Shown: piece after piece, positions 23,786 to 34,902 of the stretch
Layout of the letters: every line of letters begins with the position of its first letter
Position numbering within the stretch: position 1 is the first letter of the stretch
From: Pseudomonadota bacterium
GTDB lineage: Bacteria > Pseudomonadota > Gammaproteobacteria > Burkholderiales > Thiobacteraceae
Assembly (NCBI GenBank): GCA_021812385.1
Contig: JAKANO010000016.1
Location: 1-64,000 of the forward strand
Direction: 5' to 3'
Length of the DNA stretch: 64,000 bases
Notes under the pieces: generated by a model
Databases searched by the model: none
What the model was told of the DNA's origin: nothing
What the model saw: only the letters and a program-made list of their open reading frames with translations
Position numbers and translations under genes: made by a program

Positions 23786-24702
23786 ATGTGGGTGAGCCAG
23801 TCTTGATGCTTGGGCGCCTTGCCCGTGACGCAGTCGAAGAACATGGCTTGCAGTTGGGTGGTGATGGGGCCGCGCTTACCGGCGCCGATGGTGCGCCGAT
23901 CCAGTTCGCGGATCGGCGTGACTTCGGCGGCGGTGCCGGTGAAGAAGGCTTCGTCGCAGCAATACACTTCGTCGCGCGTGATGCGTTTTTCGATCACCGG
24001 CACGCCGATTTCAGCCGCGAGTTGAATGATGGTGTCGCGCGTGATGCCTTCCAGGCAAGACGTCAGATCAGGGGTGTAGAGCTTGCCTTGCTTGACGATG
24101 AAAATGTTCTCGCCCGAGCCTTCGGCGACATAACCGTCCACATCCAACAACAGCGCTTCGTCGTAGCCGTCTTGCGCGGCTTCTTGATGCGCGAGGATGG
24201 AGTTGGTGTAGCTGGAGCTGGCCTTGGCGCGGCACATGGTGATGTTCACATGATGCCGGGTGAAGGACGAAGTCTTGACGCGGATGCCGTTCTCCAGCGC
24301 TTCCTTGCCGAGATAGGCGCCCCATGGCCAGGCGGCGACGATGACGTGCGTGGATAAGGTCTTGGCGGAAATGCCCATGGCCTCCGAGCCGTAGAACGCC
24401 AGCGGGCGCAGGTAGCCGGATTCGAGCTTGTTGTCGCGCACAGCGGCGAGTTGCGCTTGCATGATGGTTGCGCGATCGTAGGGCATTTTCATGCCGAAAA
24501 TATGCGCCGAGTTGAACAAGCGGTCGGTGTGTTCCTTGAGGCGGAAGATCGCCGTGCCCTGGGGAGTTTTATAGGCGCGTACGCCTTCGAAAACGCCCAT
24601 GCCATAGTGCAGGGTGTGGGTAAGGACGTGGGTGGTGGCATCGCGCCACGGCACCATTTTGCCGTCGTACCAAATTACGCCGTCGCGATCCGACATCGAC
24701 AT
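23782..24702 (-). CDS. ilvE: Branched-chain amino acid aminotransferase
   Basis: WYDGKMVPWRDATTHVLTHTLHYGMGVFEGVRAY, EGSGENIF motifs. Confidence 0.96.
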   Translation of the reverse strand: MSMSDRDGVIWYDGKMVPWRDATTHVLTHTLHYGMGVFEGVRAYKTPQGTAIFRLKEHTDRLFNSAHIFGMKMPYDRATIMQAQLAAVRDNKLESGYLRPLAFYGSEAMGISAKTLSTHVIVAAWPWGAYLGKEALENGIRVKTSSFTRHHVNITMCRAKASSSYTNSILAHQEAAQDGYDEALLLDVDGYVAEGSGENIFIVKQGKLYTPDLTSCLEGITRDTIIQLAAEIGVPVIEKRITRDEVYCCDEAFFTGTAAEVTPIRELDRRTIGAGKRGPITTQLQAMFFDCVTGKAPKHQDWLTHI

Positions 24703-24790
24703 CTTGCTTGCTCCAATTGCATTGAAAGTGGCTATTGTAGCGTGAACGGGGGATTAAGAGCAGGGGCGAGGAGGGAAGATTAAGGCTTGA

Positions 24791-24853
24791 AACGCGGAGG
24801 ACGCAGAGTAAGCAAAAGTCTTTTTCGGTTTTCCCGCTGCGTCCTCCGCGGTG
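24791..24853. repeat. Palindromic element A ('GCGGAGGAC' dialect)
   Basis: CGCGGAGGACGCAG (24793-24806) and CTGCGTCCTCCGCG (24837-24850), perfect 14-bp arms; CGC repeats at 9-bp period. Confidence 0.85.
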
Positions 24854-24871
24854 AACGATTTTTGTTGTTGG

Positions 24872-25681
24872 TTACCCGAACTTACCCGTGATGTAGTCTT
24901 CAGTCGCTTTTTGTTTCGGCGTGGTGAAGATGGTGTCGGTATTGCCGAACTCGATGAGTTCACCCAAGTACATGTAAGCGGTGCAGTCGGAGACGCGAGC
25001 CGCCTGTTGCATGTTATGCGTCACGATGACGATGGTGTAGTCCTCTTTCAACTCGTGAATCAGCTCTTCGATGTGCGCGGTGGAAATCGGATCGAGCGCC
25101 GAGGCCGGTTCGTCCAGCAGTACCACTTCGGGCTTAACCGCGATGGCGCGCGCGATGCATAGGCGCTGTTGCTGCCCGCCGGAGAGGCTGTTGCCGGATT
25201 GCTTGAGCTTGTCTTTCACTTCATTCCACAGCGCGGCTTTCTTCAAAGCCCATTCCACACGATCGTTCATTTCATGCGTGGACAGGCGCTCATACAAGCG
25301 CACGCCAAAGGCGATGTTGTCGAAGATCGACATTGGAAAAGGGGTGGGTTTTTGGAACACCATGCCGACCTTGGCGCGCAGGCGATTGAGGTCTTGGCGC
25401 GCATCCAGAATGTTCTCGCCATCCAATACGATCTCGCCATCGGCTTTTTGGTTCGGGTATAGCTCATACATCCGGTTGAAGGTGCGCAGCAATGTAGATT
25501 TACCGCAGCCGGAAGGGCCAATGAAGGCGGTCACCCGATTTCCCGGAATGCTTAGATTGATGTTTTTGAGTGCGTGGAACTTGCCGTAGTGGAAGTTCAA
25601 GTTGCGCACCGCAAGTTTTTCCGATGCCGCGTCTTGCGCTTCGAGCGTTGCATGCTGGGTTGGGAGTGCGTAATTGGTCAT
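24872..25681 (-). CDS. pstB: Phosphate ABC transporter ATP-binding protein
   Basis: [36 protein letters not shown]. Confidence 0.97.
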   Translation of the reverse strand: MTNYALPTQHATLEAQDAASEKLAVRNLNFHYGKFHALKNINLSIPGNRVTAFIGPSGCGKSTLLRTFNRMYELYPNQKADGEIVLDGENILDARQDLNRLRAKVGMVFQKPTPFPMSIFDNIAFGVRLYERLSTHEMNDRVEWALKKAALWNEVKDKLKQSGNSLSGGQQQRLCIARAIAVKPEVVLLDEPASALDPISTAHIEELIHELKEDYTIVIVTHNMQQAARVSDCTAYMYLGELIEFGNTDTIFTTPKQKATEDYITGKFG

Positions 25682-25696
25682 CGCTAAATTTCCCGT

Positions 25697-26542
25697 TTAA
25701 CCGCGTGTGCCTTTTTGGCGGAACATCACACGCGCAATAATGTTGAGGGCAAGTACACCGAAGGTAATGAGTAATGCGCCAGCCCAGGCGAGATTGTGCC
25801 AGTCATCGTAAGGACTCATGGCGAATTGGAATATCACGACCGGTAAATTGGCCATGGGCGCATTCATGTTGCTGCTCCAAAATTGATTGTTCAGGGCGGT
25901 AAACAGTAAGGGTGCCGTTTCGCCCGTGATGCGTGCAACGGCCAGCAACAGGCCGGTGATGATGCCGGCGCGGGAGGCGCGCAGCGTCACCAACGTAATC
26001 ACTTTCCAATGCGGGGCGCCGAGTGCGGCGGCGGCTTCACGCAAGCTGTTGGGAACGAGCTTTAGCATATTCTCGGTGGTGCGCACGACCACCGGGATTA
26101 CTATAATAGATAGGGCAAAGGAACCGGCCCAGCCCGAAAAGTGATGCACGTGAGCCACATACACCGAATAGATAAATAAGCCGATCACAATAGAAGGCGC
26201 TGATAGCAGAATATCATTCACGAAACGCGTAGCCGAGGCCAGCCAACTTTTTTGTCCAAACTCTGCCAGGTAGACGCCGGCCAGAATACCGATCGGCGTA
26301 CCGATCAGGGTCGCGATTGAAGTCATCATAAAGCTGCCGGCGATGGCATTCAGCAGGCCGCCCTGGCTACCGGGCGGCGGTGTCATTTGGGTGAGCATTT
26401 GCAGGTCGATGCCGGCCAATCCTTGACGCAACAATGTCCACAGAATCCAAGCCAACCAGAATAAGCCGAAGGCCATGGCGAGCATGGATACCGTCAAATT
26501 TAGGGCGTTGATTAGGCGGCGGCGTGCGTAGAGTGAAAACAT
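25697..26542 (-). CDS. pstA: Phosphate ABC transporter permease PstA
   Basis: Membrane permease sequence and pstSCAB synteny. Confidence 0.95.
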   Translation of the reverse strand: MFSLYARRRLINALNLTVSMLAMAFGLFWLAWILWTLLRQGLAGIDLQMLTQMTPPPGSQGGLLNAIAGSFMMTSIATLIGTPIGILAGVYLAEFGQKSWLASATRFVNDILLSAPSIVIGLFIYSVYVAHVHHFSGWAGSFALSIIVIPVVVRTTENMLKLVPNSLREAAAALGAPHWKVITLVTLRASRAGIITGLLLAVARITGETAPLLFTALNNQFWSSNMNAPMANLPVVIFQFAMSPYDDWHNLAWAGALLITFGVLALNIIARVMFRQKGTRG

Positions 26543-26543
26543 A

Positions 26544-27578
26544 TCAGGTCTGCTTGCCTTCGCGCTTCGCCAACTGCATCAAGAGCAGCTTGGACAGAGA
26601 GAGCACGATAAACGTAATGATAAATAAGATCAGGCCCAACTCGATCAGGGAAGCGATATGTAGCTCGCTCGTGGCTTCGTTAAACTCATTCGCAAGCGCA
26701 GAGGATATGCTGTTGCCCGGCATCATCAGCGAAGTGCTGAATTGATGCGCGTTGCCGATGACAAAGGTGATCGCCATGGTTTCGCCTAGGGCGCGCCCGA
26801 GGCCGAGCATGATGCCGCCGACGACACCGATCTTGGTGTAGGGCAACACTACATGGCGCACAACTTCCCAGGTCGTGGCGCCGAGGCCGTAAGCGGATTC
26901 TTTCAATAACGGCGGGACGATCTCGAATACGTCGCGCATGACCGAGGCGATAAAGGGAATCACCATGATGGCGAGGATGATCCCAGCCGTGAGTATGCCG
27001 ATGCCCATGGGCGCGCCCTCGAATAGAAAGCCCAGCATCGGCAATGGACTCAGGTGGTCGATTAGCCAAGGTTGAACGTGTTCCTGAAAGACGGGGGCGA
27101 ACACGAATAAACCCCACATGCCATAGATGATGCTGGGGATGCCCGCCAGTAGCTCGACGGCAATGCCTAAGGGGCGACGTAGCCACTTGGGGGATAATTC
27201 AGTGAGAAACAGCGCGATGCCGAAACTGACCGGCACGCCGATCAGCAGCGCGATGGCGGAAGTCGCCAGCGTGCCGAAAATGGGCACCAGTGCCCCGAAC
27301 TCGTCTGTGACTGGATTCCATTCGGCAGCGTAGAAAAATTTGAAACCAAATGCCTTGAGCGCGGGCCAAGCACCCTGGATCAGCGAAATAATGATTGCGA
27401 CCAGGAGGGCGAACACAAGAAAGGCGAACATGCGTGTCGTGCCGCGAAATAGTTTGTCGCCCAGATGTTGCCGTTTTAGGGTCGCGTCGCTGATGGATTT
27501 TGACATGTTTTGACGTGGTATTTTCTTAGCCAGTGCGGCGGCGGGAGGGCTGCCGCGCATTACTTGGGTGTCGGTCAT
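26544..27578 (-). CDS. pstC: Phosphate ABC transporter permease PstC
   Basis: [21 protein letters not shown]; synteny. Confidence 0.95.
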   Translation of the reverse strand: MTDTQVMRGSPPAAALAKKIPRQNMSKSISDATLKRQHLGDKLFRGTTRMFAFLVFALLVAIIISLIQGAWPALKAFGFKFFYAAEWNPVTDEFGALVPIFGTLATSAIALLIGVPVSFGIALFLTELSPKWLRRPLGIAVELLAGIPSIIYGMWGLFVFAPVFQEHVQPWLIDHLSPLPMLGFLFEGAPMGIGILTAGIILAIMVIPFIASVMRDVFEIVPPLLKESAYGLGATTWEVVRHVVLPYTKIGVVGGIMLGLGRALGETMAITFVIGNAHQFSTSLMMPGNSISSALANEFNEATSELHIASLIELGLILFIITFIVLSLSKLLLMQLAKREGKQT

Positions 27579-27606
27579 TGTAATTTTCGCCGCTAATTAT
27601 ACAGTC

Positions 27607-27632
27607 AAAAAGGGGCCTCTCGGCCCCTTTGA
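27607..27632 (-). terminator. Terminator-like hairpin between pstS and pstC
   Basis: AAAGGGGCC-GAGA-GGCCCCTTT followed by TT on the minus strand. Confidence 0.75.
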
Positions 27633-27652
27633 TTTTGCAACTTGTAAGCGTC

Positions 27653-28690
27653 TTACCAAATTACCTTGCCGCTAGCATCTTTGATCTGTGCTTTCCATGC
27701 GTTCTCAACCAGTTTTACCACGTTGTCCGGCATTGGAATGTAATCCAGGCTCAACGCCAATTTGTCGCCTTCTGCATAAGCCCAGTCGAAGAATTTCAAA
27801 ACGGTTTTTGCATTTTCCGCATTTGCTTGGGATTTGTGCATCAGGATGAAAGTGGCGCCAGTGATCGGCCAGCTTTGTTTGCCCGCCTCGTTGGTCAGAA
27901 TTTCATAGAAGCCCGGAGCTGTGTCCCAGTGGGCGCCAGCAGCGGCTGCTTTAAAGGTATCTGCGGTTGGCGAAACATAATTGCCTTCTTTATTTTGCAT
28001 CAAGGTATAGGCCATCTTGTTCTGCAAAGCGTAGGCATATTCGACATAACCGATAGAACCCTTGATTTGCTTCACATAAGAGGCAACACCTTCGTTCCCT
28101 TTGCCACCCACGCCAGCTGGCCAGGATACAGAAGTCTCTTCGCCCACTTTTTGTTTCCACTCAGGGCTAATTTTCGAGAGATAGTTGGTAAAGATGAAGG
28201 TGGTGCCGGAACCGTCGGAGCGGTGCACTACCGTAATAGCCTGATCGGGCAGTGCAACGCCCTTATTCAAGTTGGCGATTTCTGGTTCGTTCCATTTCTT
28301 GATTTTGCCCAGGAAAATGTCTGCTAATACGGTACCGGTCAATTTGACTTGGCCGCCCTGAATGCCGGCAAGGTTTACTACAGGCACTACGCCACCCATG
28401 ACGGTCGGAAATTGCATGAGGCCATCCTTTTCGAGCACCTCGGGCTTGAGGGGCATATCGGAAGCGCCGAAGTCCACGGTCTTGGCTTTAATCTGCTTTA
28501 TGCCGCCACCGGAGCCGATGGACTGGTAATTCAGGCCAATGCCTGTTTTGGCTTTGTAAGCCTCAGCCCATTTGGCGTAAATCGGGTAAGGGAAAGTGGC
28601 GCCGGCGCCGGTGATATCGGCAGCGAATGCGGTGCTCAGCAAACTTAGTGAAAGGCCGGCTACTAGTAAGGTGCGACGAAAAATTATCAT
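27653..28690 (-). CDS. pstS: Phosphate-binding periplasmic protein PstS
   Basis: DITGAGATFPYPIYAKWAEAYK, SDGSGTTFIFTNYL. Confidence 0.97.
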   Translation of the reverse strand: MIIFRRTLLVAGLSLSLLSTAFAADITGAGATFPYPIYAKWAEAYKAKTGIGLNYQSIGSGGGIKQIKAKTVDFGASDMPLKPEVLEKDGLMQFPTVMGGVVPVVNLAGIQGGQVKLTGTVLADIFLGKIKKWNEPEIANLNKGVALPDQAITVVHRSDGSGTTFIFTNYLSKISPEWKQKVGEETSVSWPAGVGGKGNEGVASYVKQIKGSIGYVEYAYALQNKMAYTLMQNKEGNYVSPTADTFKAAAAGAHWDTAPGFYEILTNEAGKQSWPITGATFILMHKSQANAENAKTVLKFFDWAYAEGDKLALSLDYIPMPDNVVKLVENAWKAQIKDASGKVIW

Positions 28691-28752
28691 AAATGCTCCT
28701 TTTGGTTGATCACTGCTACTGGTTAATCGATGGCCGGGATGCTACTAGGCAT

Positions 28753-28781
28753 TTGTGACAATATTGTTACATTCTGTCATT
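28753..28781 (-). promoter_or_regulatory. Candidate PhoB box upstream of pstS
   Basis: On the minus strand TGTAACAATATTGTCACA: two TGTNACA half-sites at 11-bp spacing, 63-91 bp upstream of pstS. Confidence 0.4.
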
Positions 28782-28899
28782 TTAGTTCGTGAGTTTGGAA
28801 AAACGAGTCTTGTCCTGATAATGATATTTAAGTCTTACAAAGATTGACCGGGATTTTCAAGCCCGGTAACATGCAACCCTTTGCAAATTTGGAGAAAAA

Positions 28900-29664
28900 A
28901 TGCGCTCGCGGATGGTTTTAGGCAACTGGAAGATGCACGGCAGTCTTGTCGGCAATAAAGCCTTGTTGGACGGGGTTTTAGCGGGCTTGGCCGGTGTCGA
29001 TTCAGTAGATTGCGGCGTATGCGTTCCGTTTCCTTATTTGTTTCAGGCGCAATTTATCCTGCAAGGCTCGAAGGTGATTTGGGGTGCGCAGAACGTCAGC
29101 CAGCACGAAAAAGGCGCGTTTACCGGCGAAGTGTCGGTCAGCATGTTGCAAGATATGGGCTGTAGCATCGTATTGGTAGGGCATTCAGAGCGCCGTGCAC
29201 TATATGGTGAAGACGATGCAACTGTAGCCGAGAAATTTGTGGCAGCGCAAAAGGCTGGGATCAAGCCGGTGTTGTGCGTCGGTGAAACATTGGAAGAGCG
29301 CGAAAAAAATATCACGGCCGATGTAGTCAAACGTCAGTTGTTGGCAGTGGTGGAAAAAGCAGGCTTGGAAGCGTTAAAGGATTGCGTGCTTGCTTACGAA
29401 CCGGTTTGGGCAATCGGCACCGGTAAAACGGCATCACCGCAGCAGGCACAGGAAGTGCATGCGTTTATTCGCGGCTTGGTAGCCGAGCAAAATAGCGAGT
29501 TAGCGCAAAACTTAACGATACTCTATGGTGGTAGCGTAAAAGGGTCGAACGCGGCAGAGTTGTTTTCGATGCCGGATATTGATGGCGGCTTAATCGGCGG
29601 TGCCTCGTTAGACATTAATGAATTCGTTTCAATTTGCAAAGCAGCACAGCCTAAGGCTGTATAA
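28900..29664 (+). CDS. tpiA: Triosephosphate isomerase
   Basis: GNWKMHGS, VGHSERR, AYEPVWAIGTGKTAS. Confidence 0.98.
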   Translation: MRSRMVLGNWKMHGSLVGNKALLDGVLAGLAGVDSVDCGVCVPFPYLFQAQFILQGSKVIWGAQNVSQHEKGAFTGEVSVSMLQDMGCSIVLVGHSERRALYGEDDATVAEKFVAAQKAGIKPVLCVGETLEEREKNITADVVKRQLLAVVEKAGLEALKDCVLAYEPVWAIGTGKTASPQQAQEVHAFIRGLVAEQNSELAQNLTILYGGSVKGSNAAELFSMPDIDGGLIGGASLDINEFVSICKAAQPKAV

Positions 29665-29673
29665 GGTTTAAAT

Positions 29674-30030
29674 ATGGAAACTTTTGTTTGGATGGTGCAC
29701 ATCATTGCCGCATTGACGGTGATTGGCTTGGTTTTGCTGCAACACGGCAAGGGCGCGGACATGGGAGCCGCATTTGGCAGCGGTTCCTCGGGTAGTTTGT
29801 TTGGCGCTTCGGGCTCGGCAAATTTTCTAAGCCGCGCGACGGCGGTTGCTGTGACGGTGTTTTTTCTGACCAGTATGGGGCTGACGTATTTTTCGTTTTC
29901 TAAGCAGAATGCGCCCTTGGCTGTAAAAGAACCAAAACCCGCGCAGACCCAACAAGTGCCGGTGGTTCCGGAAAAACCTGCGGCCCCAGTCGCCCCTAGC
30001 GGCTCCAAGGCCAAAGATATTCCCAATTAG
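29674..30030 (+). CDS. secG: Preprotein translocase subunit SecG
   Basis: VLLQHGKGADMGAAFGSGSSGSLFGASGSANFLSR; downstream of tpiA. Confidence 0.95.
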   Translation: METFVWMVHIIAALTVIGLVLLQHGKGADMGAAFGSGSSGSLFGASGSANFLSRATAVAVTVFFLTSMGLTYFSFSKQNAPLAVKEPKPAQTQQVPVVPEKPAAPVAPSGSKAKDIPN

Positions 30031-30044
30031 TAGTTTTTAGTTTT

Positions 30045-30129
30045 GCCGACGTGGTGGAATTGGTAGACACGCCGTCTTGAGGGGGCGGTGACGCAAGTCG
30101 TGCGAGTTCGAGTCTCGCCGTCGGCACCA
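30045..30129 (+). tRNA. tRNA-Leu (GAG)
   Basis: GCCGACG acceptor, loop TTGAGGG, long variable arm, GAGTTCGAGTCTC, CCA encoded. Confidence 0.95.
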
Positions 30130-30301
30130 TAAACTTTGGTTATGTGATAATAAGTCAAAATAATCTTATAACTATATGAATTATAATAAAAAAATATCCA
30201 TTTTCGAGCTTGACACTAAGCTCATCCGACCACTAGACTTACCCCCTATAATAAATAATTAACAGTTGCGAAACGCGGCTGTTTAAATAGCGCTGATCTA
30301 T

Positions 30302-30329
30302 GAAATTTCTTCAGGGAAATTTCTTCAGG
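30302..30329 (+). repeat. Perfect 14-bp tandem duplication in the nuoA leader
   Basis: GAAATTTCTTCAGG repeated twice without spacer. Confidence 0.9.
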
Positions 30330-30350
30330 ATATGGCGGGAGTGGAGGAGA

Positions 30351-30707
30351 GTGCTGGAGAATTATTTCCCGGTTTTGCTGTTCATCGTCGTCGGCCTTGC
30401 AGTCGGCGTCGTTGCCATGAGTGTTGGCTATTTCTTGGCCCCGCACCGTCCTGACAGTCAAAAACTATCCCCTTACGAATGTGGTTTCGAGGCATTTGAA
30501 GATGCGCGTATGAAGTTCGACGTGCGCTATTACCTCGTCGCCATTTTGTTCATACTATTTGATTTAGAGATTGCATTTCTGTTTCCCTGGGCCATTGTTC
30601 TGGATGAGATTGGTTTATTCGGCTATGTCGCGATGCTGATTTTCTTGGGCACCTTGGTCGTGGGTTTCATCTATGAGTGGATGAAAGGGGCGCTGGAGTG
30701 GGAATAG
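30351..30707 (+). CDS. nuoA: NADH-quinone oxidoreductase subunit A (GTG start)
   Basis: [41 protein letters not shown] before GTG. Confidence 0.96.
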   Translation: MLENYFPVLLFIVVGLAVGVVAMSVGYFLAPHRPDSQKLSPYECGFEAFEDARMKFDVRYYLVAILFILFDLEIAFLFPWAIVLDEIGLFGYVAMLIFLGTLVVGFIYEWMKGALEWE

Positions 30708-31174
30708 AAGGCTTGCTCGAAAAGGGCTTTGTAACCACCACGGTCGATTCGGTCGTGAACTGGACGCGTACCGGCTCGCTTTGGCCCATGACGTTCGGCT
30801 TGGCCTGCTGTGCCGTGGAAATGATGCAGGCCGGCGCCTCGCGTTATGACCTGGATCGCTTCGGCATCGTGTTTCGTCCCAGCCCGCGCCAGTCGGACTT
30901 GATGATCGTGGCCGGCACGCTGTGCAACAAAATGGCGCCGGCGCTGCGCAAGGTGTACGACCAAATGGCGGAACCGCGTTGGGTGCTGTCGATGGGTTCC
31001 TGTGCCAATGGCGGCGGCTATTACCATTATTCTTACTCTGTGGTGCGCGGCTGCGACCGCATTGTGCCGGTCGATGTGTATGTGCCCGGTTGTCCGCCTA
31101 CCGCAGAAGCCTTGCTTTATGGTTTGGTGCAATTACAAAACAAAATCAAGCGCACTAACACCATCGCGCGTTAA
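30698..31174 (+). CDS. nuoB: NADH-quinone oxidoreductase subunit B (GTG start overlapping nuoA)
   Basis: [40 protein letters not shown]. Confidence 0.97.
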   Translation: MGIEGLLEKGFVTTTVDSVVNWTRTGSLWPMTFGLACCAVEMMQAGASRYDLDRFGIVFRPSPRQSDLMIVAGTLCNKMAPALRKVYDQMAEPRWVLSMGSCANGGGYYHYSYSVVRGCDRIVPVDVYVPGCPPTAEALLYGLVQLQNKIKRTNTIAR

Positions 31175-31188
31175 CCCTGAAGCCCCGA

Positions 31189-31782
31189 ATGAACGCTAAG
31201 CTGGAAGCCATTTCCGAACGACTCACTACTTTGCTCGAAGGTCGCGATTTTTCCCTGCACGAGCACGTGGGCGAGTTGACCTTGGTCATTGCGCGCGCCG
31301 ACATGTTGGCGGTGATGCGCATATTGCGCGATGACTACAATCTGAATTTCGAACAGTTGATCGATGTCTGTGGCGTCGATTATCAAAGCTATGGCGATAG
31401 CGTCTGGCAGGGCAAGCGCTTTGCCGCGGTGTATCACTTGTTGTCGGTGAATAAAAACCAGCGCCTGCGCGTGCGGGTGTTTGCCGAGGAAGACGATTTC
31501 CCGGTGGTGGATTCGGTGATCGAGATCTGGCCGTCGGCGAATTGGTTTGAGCGCGAGGCGTTCGACCTGTTTGGCATCCTGTTCGAAGGCCATCCGGATT
31601 TGCGCCGCATTCTCACCGATTATGGTTTTGTCGGCCATCCTTTCCGTAAGGATTTCCCGCTTAGCGGCTATGTGGAAATGCGCTACGACCCGGATCAAAA
31701 GCGCGTGGTGTATCAACCGGTTTCCATCGAAGAGCGCGAGATCACGCCGCGCACCATACGCGAAGATACATTCCATGGATAA
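31189..31782 (+). CDS. nuoC: NADH-quinone oxidoreductase subunit C
   Basis: [33 protein letters not shown]. Confidence 0.97.
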   Translation: MNAKLEAISERLTTLLEGRDFSLHEHVGELTLVIARADMLAVMRILRDDYNLNFEQLIDVCGVDYQSYGDSVWQGKRFAAVYHLLSVNKNQRLRVRVFAEEDDFPVVDSVIEIWPSANWFEREAFDLFGILFEGHPDLRRILTDYGFVGHPFRKDFPLSGYVEMRYDPDQKRVVYQPVSIEEREITPRTIREDTFHG

Positions 31783-31800
31783 GATCAAGAAAATCATTTT

Positions 31801-31873
31801 TGCCACAGAGATCACAGAGCGCACAGAGTTTCTTTGCGCGTTGACCTCTGTGTTCTCTGTGACCTCCGTGGCA
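31801..31873. repeat. Palindromic element B ('CACAGAG' dialect) between nuoC and nuoD
   Basis: CACAGAG at 31804, 31813, 31822 (9-bp period); inverted arm CTCTGTGTTCTCTGTGACCTCCGTGGCA. Confidence 0.9.
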
Positions 31874-31882
31874 GGGTTTTAA

Positions 31883-33136
31883 ATGGCTGAAATTAGAAAT
31901 TACACCTTGAACTTCGGGCCGCAGCACCCGGCCGCGCACGGTGTATTGCGCCTGGTGCTGGAACTGGACGGCGAGGTGGTGGAGCGCGCTGACCCGCATG
32001 TCGGCTTGCTGCATCGCGGCACCGAGAAGTTGGCCGAGAACAAAACTTTTATTCAGTCCGTGCCCTACATGGATCGCCTCGATTACGTATCCATGATGTG
32101 CAACGAGCACGCCTATGTGATGGCAATCGAAAAGCTGTTGCAGCTCGAAGTGCCGGAGCGCGCGCAGTATATCCGTGTGATGTTCGATGAAATCACGCGC
32201 GTATTGAATCACCTGTTGTGGCTGGGCGCGCATGCGCTGGATATCGGCGCCATGACCGTGTTTTTGTATGCCTTCCGCGAGCGCGAAGATTTGATGGACT
32301 GCTACGAAGCGGCGTCAGGTGCGCGCTTGCATGCGGCCTATTATCGCCCCGGGGGCGTATATCGCGATCTGCCGGATACGATGCCGCAGTACCTGGCGAA
32401 TAAGCTGCGCAATGCGGGCGAGATCGCGCGCCTGAATGAAAACCGCAAAGGCTCGCTGCTGGATTTTATCGAGGACTTCACCAATCGCTTCCCGGGTTAC
32501 GTCGACGAGTACGAGACCCTGCTCACCGATAACCGCATTTGGAAGCAGCGCACCGTCGGTATCGGCGTCGTCACGCCCGAGCGCGCCAAAGCATTGGGCT
32601 TTACCGGCCCGATGTTGCGCGGCTCCGGCGTCGCTTGGGACTTGCGCAAGAAGCAGCCGTATGAAGTCTATGACCGGATGCAGTTCGATATTCCGGTCGG
32701 CGTCAACGGCGATTGCTATGACCGCTATCTGGTGCGCATGGAAGAAATGCGCCAGTCCAATTCCATCATCAAACAATGCGTGGCCTGGCTGCGCCAGAAT
32801 CCGGGCCCGGTGATTACCGAGAATCACAAGATTGCGCCGCCGTCGCGCCTCGACATGAAGTCGAACATGGAAGAATTGATCCACCACTTCAAATTGTTTA
32901 CCGAAGGCTTCCATGTGCCGGCAGGTGAAGCGTATGCCGCGGTGGAACATCCCAAGGGCGAGTTCGGTATTTATTTGGTGTCGGACGGCGCCAACAAACC
33001 TTATCGCCTGAAAATCCGTGCACCGGGTTTCGCGCATCTGGCGGCGCTGGATGAAATGGCGCGCGGCCATATGATCGCCGACGTGGTGGCGATTATCGGC
33101 ACGCAAGATATTGTGTTTGGAGAGATCGACCGATGA
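31883..33136 (+). CDS. nuoD: NADH-quinone oxidoreductase subunit D
   Basis: [15 protein letters not shown]; synteny. Confidence 0.98.
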   Translation: MAEIRNYTLNFGPQHPAAHGVLRLVLELDGEVVERADPHVGLLHRGTEKLAENKTFIQSVPYMDRLDYVSMMCNEHAYVMAIEKLLQLEVPERAQYIRVMFDEITRVLNHLLWLGAHALDIGAMTVFLYAFREREDLMDCYEAASGARLHAAYYRPGGVYRDLPDTMPQYLANKLRNAGEIARLNENRKGSLLDFIEDFTNRFPGYVDEYETLLTDNRIWKQRTVGIGVVTPERAKALGFTGPMLRGSGVAWDLRKKQPYEVYDRMQFDIPVGVNGDCYDRYLVRMEEMRQSNSIIKQCVAWLRQNPGPVITENHKIAPPSRLDMKSNMEELIHHFKLFTEGFHVPAGEAYAAVEHPKGEFGIYLVSDGANKPYRLKIRAPGFAHLAALDEMARGHMIADVVAIIGTQDIVFGEIDR

Positions 33137-33630
33137 CGCTGTCTGCAGAATCGCTGGCGATGATCGACCGCGAAATAACCAAATACCCCGCCGACCAAAA
33201 GCAGTCGGCGGTGATGTCGGCCTTGCGCATCGCGCAACAGGAAAAGGGCTGGCTATCCACCGAGACCATTCAATACGTCGCCGATTATCTGGAAATGCCG
33301 CGCATTGCGGCGTACGAAGTCGCGAGCTTCTACAACATGTATCGCATGCAGCCCCAGGGCAAGCACTGCTTGACGGTGTGCACCAATCTGCCGTGTAAGC
33401 TGACCTGGCAGAACGACGTCGCGGCCTATCTGCAACAAAAGCTCGGTATCGGTTTTGGCGAGACCACGCCGGACGGCAAGTTCACGCTGCTGGAAGGCGA
33501 GTGCATGGGTACTTGCGGCGACGCGCCGGTGCTGTTGGTCAATAACCATCGCATGTGCAGTTTCATGACGCCGGAAAAAGTGGATCAACTGTTGGCGGAT
33601 TTGGACCGGGCGGAATTGGATAAGCCATGA
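33133..33630 (+). CDS. nuoE: NADH-quinone oxidoreductase subunit E
   Basis: CTNLPC..., [10 protein letters not shown] [2Fe-2S] ligands; synteny. Confidence 0.97.
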   Translation: MTLSAESLAMIDREITKYPADQKQSAVMSALRIAQQEKGWLSTETIQYVADYLEMPRIAAYEVASFYNMYRMQPQGKHCLTVCTNLPCKLTWQNDVAAYLQQKLGIGFGETTPDGKFTLLEGECMGTCGDAPVLLVNNHRMCSFMTPEKVDQLLADLDRAELDKP

Positions 33631-34901
33631 GCGAAAAAGTCATCCTCAACGTGCTGGATCATCCGAACCCGGGCACGCTCGCCAATTATCAGCAAGTGGG
33701 CGGTTATCAGGCGCTGAAAAAAATTCTGGCGGAGAAAATCACGGCCGAGTCCATCATCGCCGAAGTGAAGGCCTCCGGCCTGCGCGGCCGTGGCGGCGCG
33801 GGCTTTCCGACCGGCCTCAAATGGAGCTTCATCCCGCGCCATTTCGAAGGCACGAAGTATGTCGTCTGCAACACCGATGAAGGCGAGCCGGGTACGTTCA
33901 AGGACCGCGATATCATTCGCTACAACCCACACAGCGTGATCGAAGGCATGATCATCTGCGGCTATGTGCTGGGCGCGAAGGTCGGCTACAACTACATCCA
34001 CGGCGAGATATGGGCCGAGTACGAACACTTCGAACGCGCACTTGAAGAAGCGCGTGCGGCCGGCTTGCTGGGCAAGAATATTCTTGGTAGCGGTTTCGAT
34101 TTCGACTTGCATGCGCACCATGGCTATGGCGCTTATATCTGCGGCGAGGAAACCGCGCTGCTGGAATCGATCGAAGGCAAGAAAGGCCAGCCGCGCTTCA
34201 AGCCGCCGTTCCCCGCCAGCTTCGGTTTGTACGGCCGGCCGACGGTGATCAACAATACCGAGACCTTCGCCAACATTCCCTACATCGTGCGCAACGGCGG
34301 GCAGAAATTTCTGGAGCTGGGCAAGCCCAACAACGGCGGCACCAAGATTTTTTCCGTGTCGGGCCAGGTCAACAAGCCGGGCAACTACGAAGTGCCGCTG
34401 GGCTTGCCGTTCCGTGATCTGTTGGCCATGGCCGGCGGCATGCGCGATGGGCGCACGCTGAAAGCCTGCATCCCCGGCGGCTCGTCGGTGCCGGTATTGC
34501 CGGCGGATGTGATGATGGAAGTCACCATGGATTACGACGCCTTGGCCAAGGCCGGTTCGATGCTGGGCGCGGGTTCGGTGATCCTGATCGACGACCGCAT
34601 CTGTATGGTGCGCGCCCTGGAGCGCTTGTCTTATTTCTATTTTGAAGAATCTTGCGGCCAGTGTACGCCGTGCCGCGAGGGTTCGGGTTGGCTGTATCGC
34701 ATCGTGCATCGCATCGTCCAAGGCCAAGGCCGCATGGAGGACTTGGACTTGTTGCTGGATGTCGCAACGAATATCGGCGGACGCACCATTTGTGCGCTAG
34801 GCGATGCAGCGGCTACCCCGGTGCAAAGTTTCATCAAGCATTTCCGTTCGGAGTTCGAACACTACATTGAACACAAGCGCAGCTTGGATGGGTGTCATTA
34901 G
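33627..34901 (+). CDS. nuoF: NADH-quinone oxidoreductase subunit F
   Basis: [25 protein letters not shown]. Confidence 0.98.
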   Translation: MSEKVILNVLDHPNPGTLANYQQVGGYQALKKILAEKITAESIIAEVKASGLRGRGGAGFPTGLKWSFIPRHFEGTKYVVCNTDEGEPGTFKDRDIIRYNPHSVIEGMIICGYVLGAKVGYNYIHGEIWAEYEHFERALEEARAAGLLGKNILGSGFDFDLHAHHGYGAYICGEETALLESIEGKKGQPRFKPPFPASFGLYGRPTVINNTETFANIPYIVRNGGQKFLELGKPNNGGTKIFSVSGQVNKPGNYEVPLGLPFRDLLAMAGGMRDGRTLKACIPGGSSVPVLPADVMMEVTMDYDALAKAGSMLGAGSVILIDDRICMVRALERLSYFYFEESCGQCTPCREGSGWLYRIVHRIVQGQGRMEDLDLLLDVATNIGGRTICALGDAAATPVQSFIKHFRSEFEHYIEHKRSLDGCH

Positions 34902-34902
34902 T

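Noticed and set aside
31801-31873. Possible CRISPR-like repeat because of regularly spaced CACAGAG units
   Set aside because: Units are 7 bp on a 9-bp period with inverted arms; no spacer-sized unique segments and no cas genes in the window.
33585-34727. 380-aa minus-strand ORF antisense to nuoF
   Set aside because: Shadow ORF of a high-GC conserved gene; His/Arg/Ala-rich with no domain signature.
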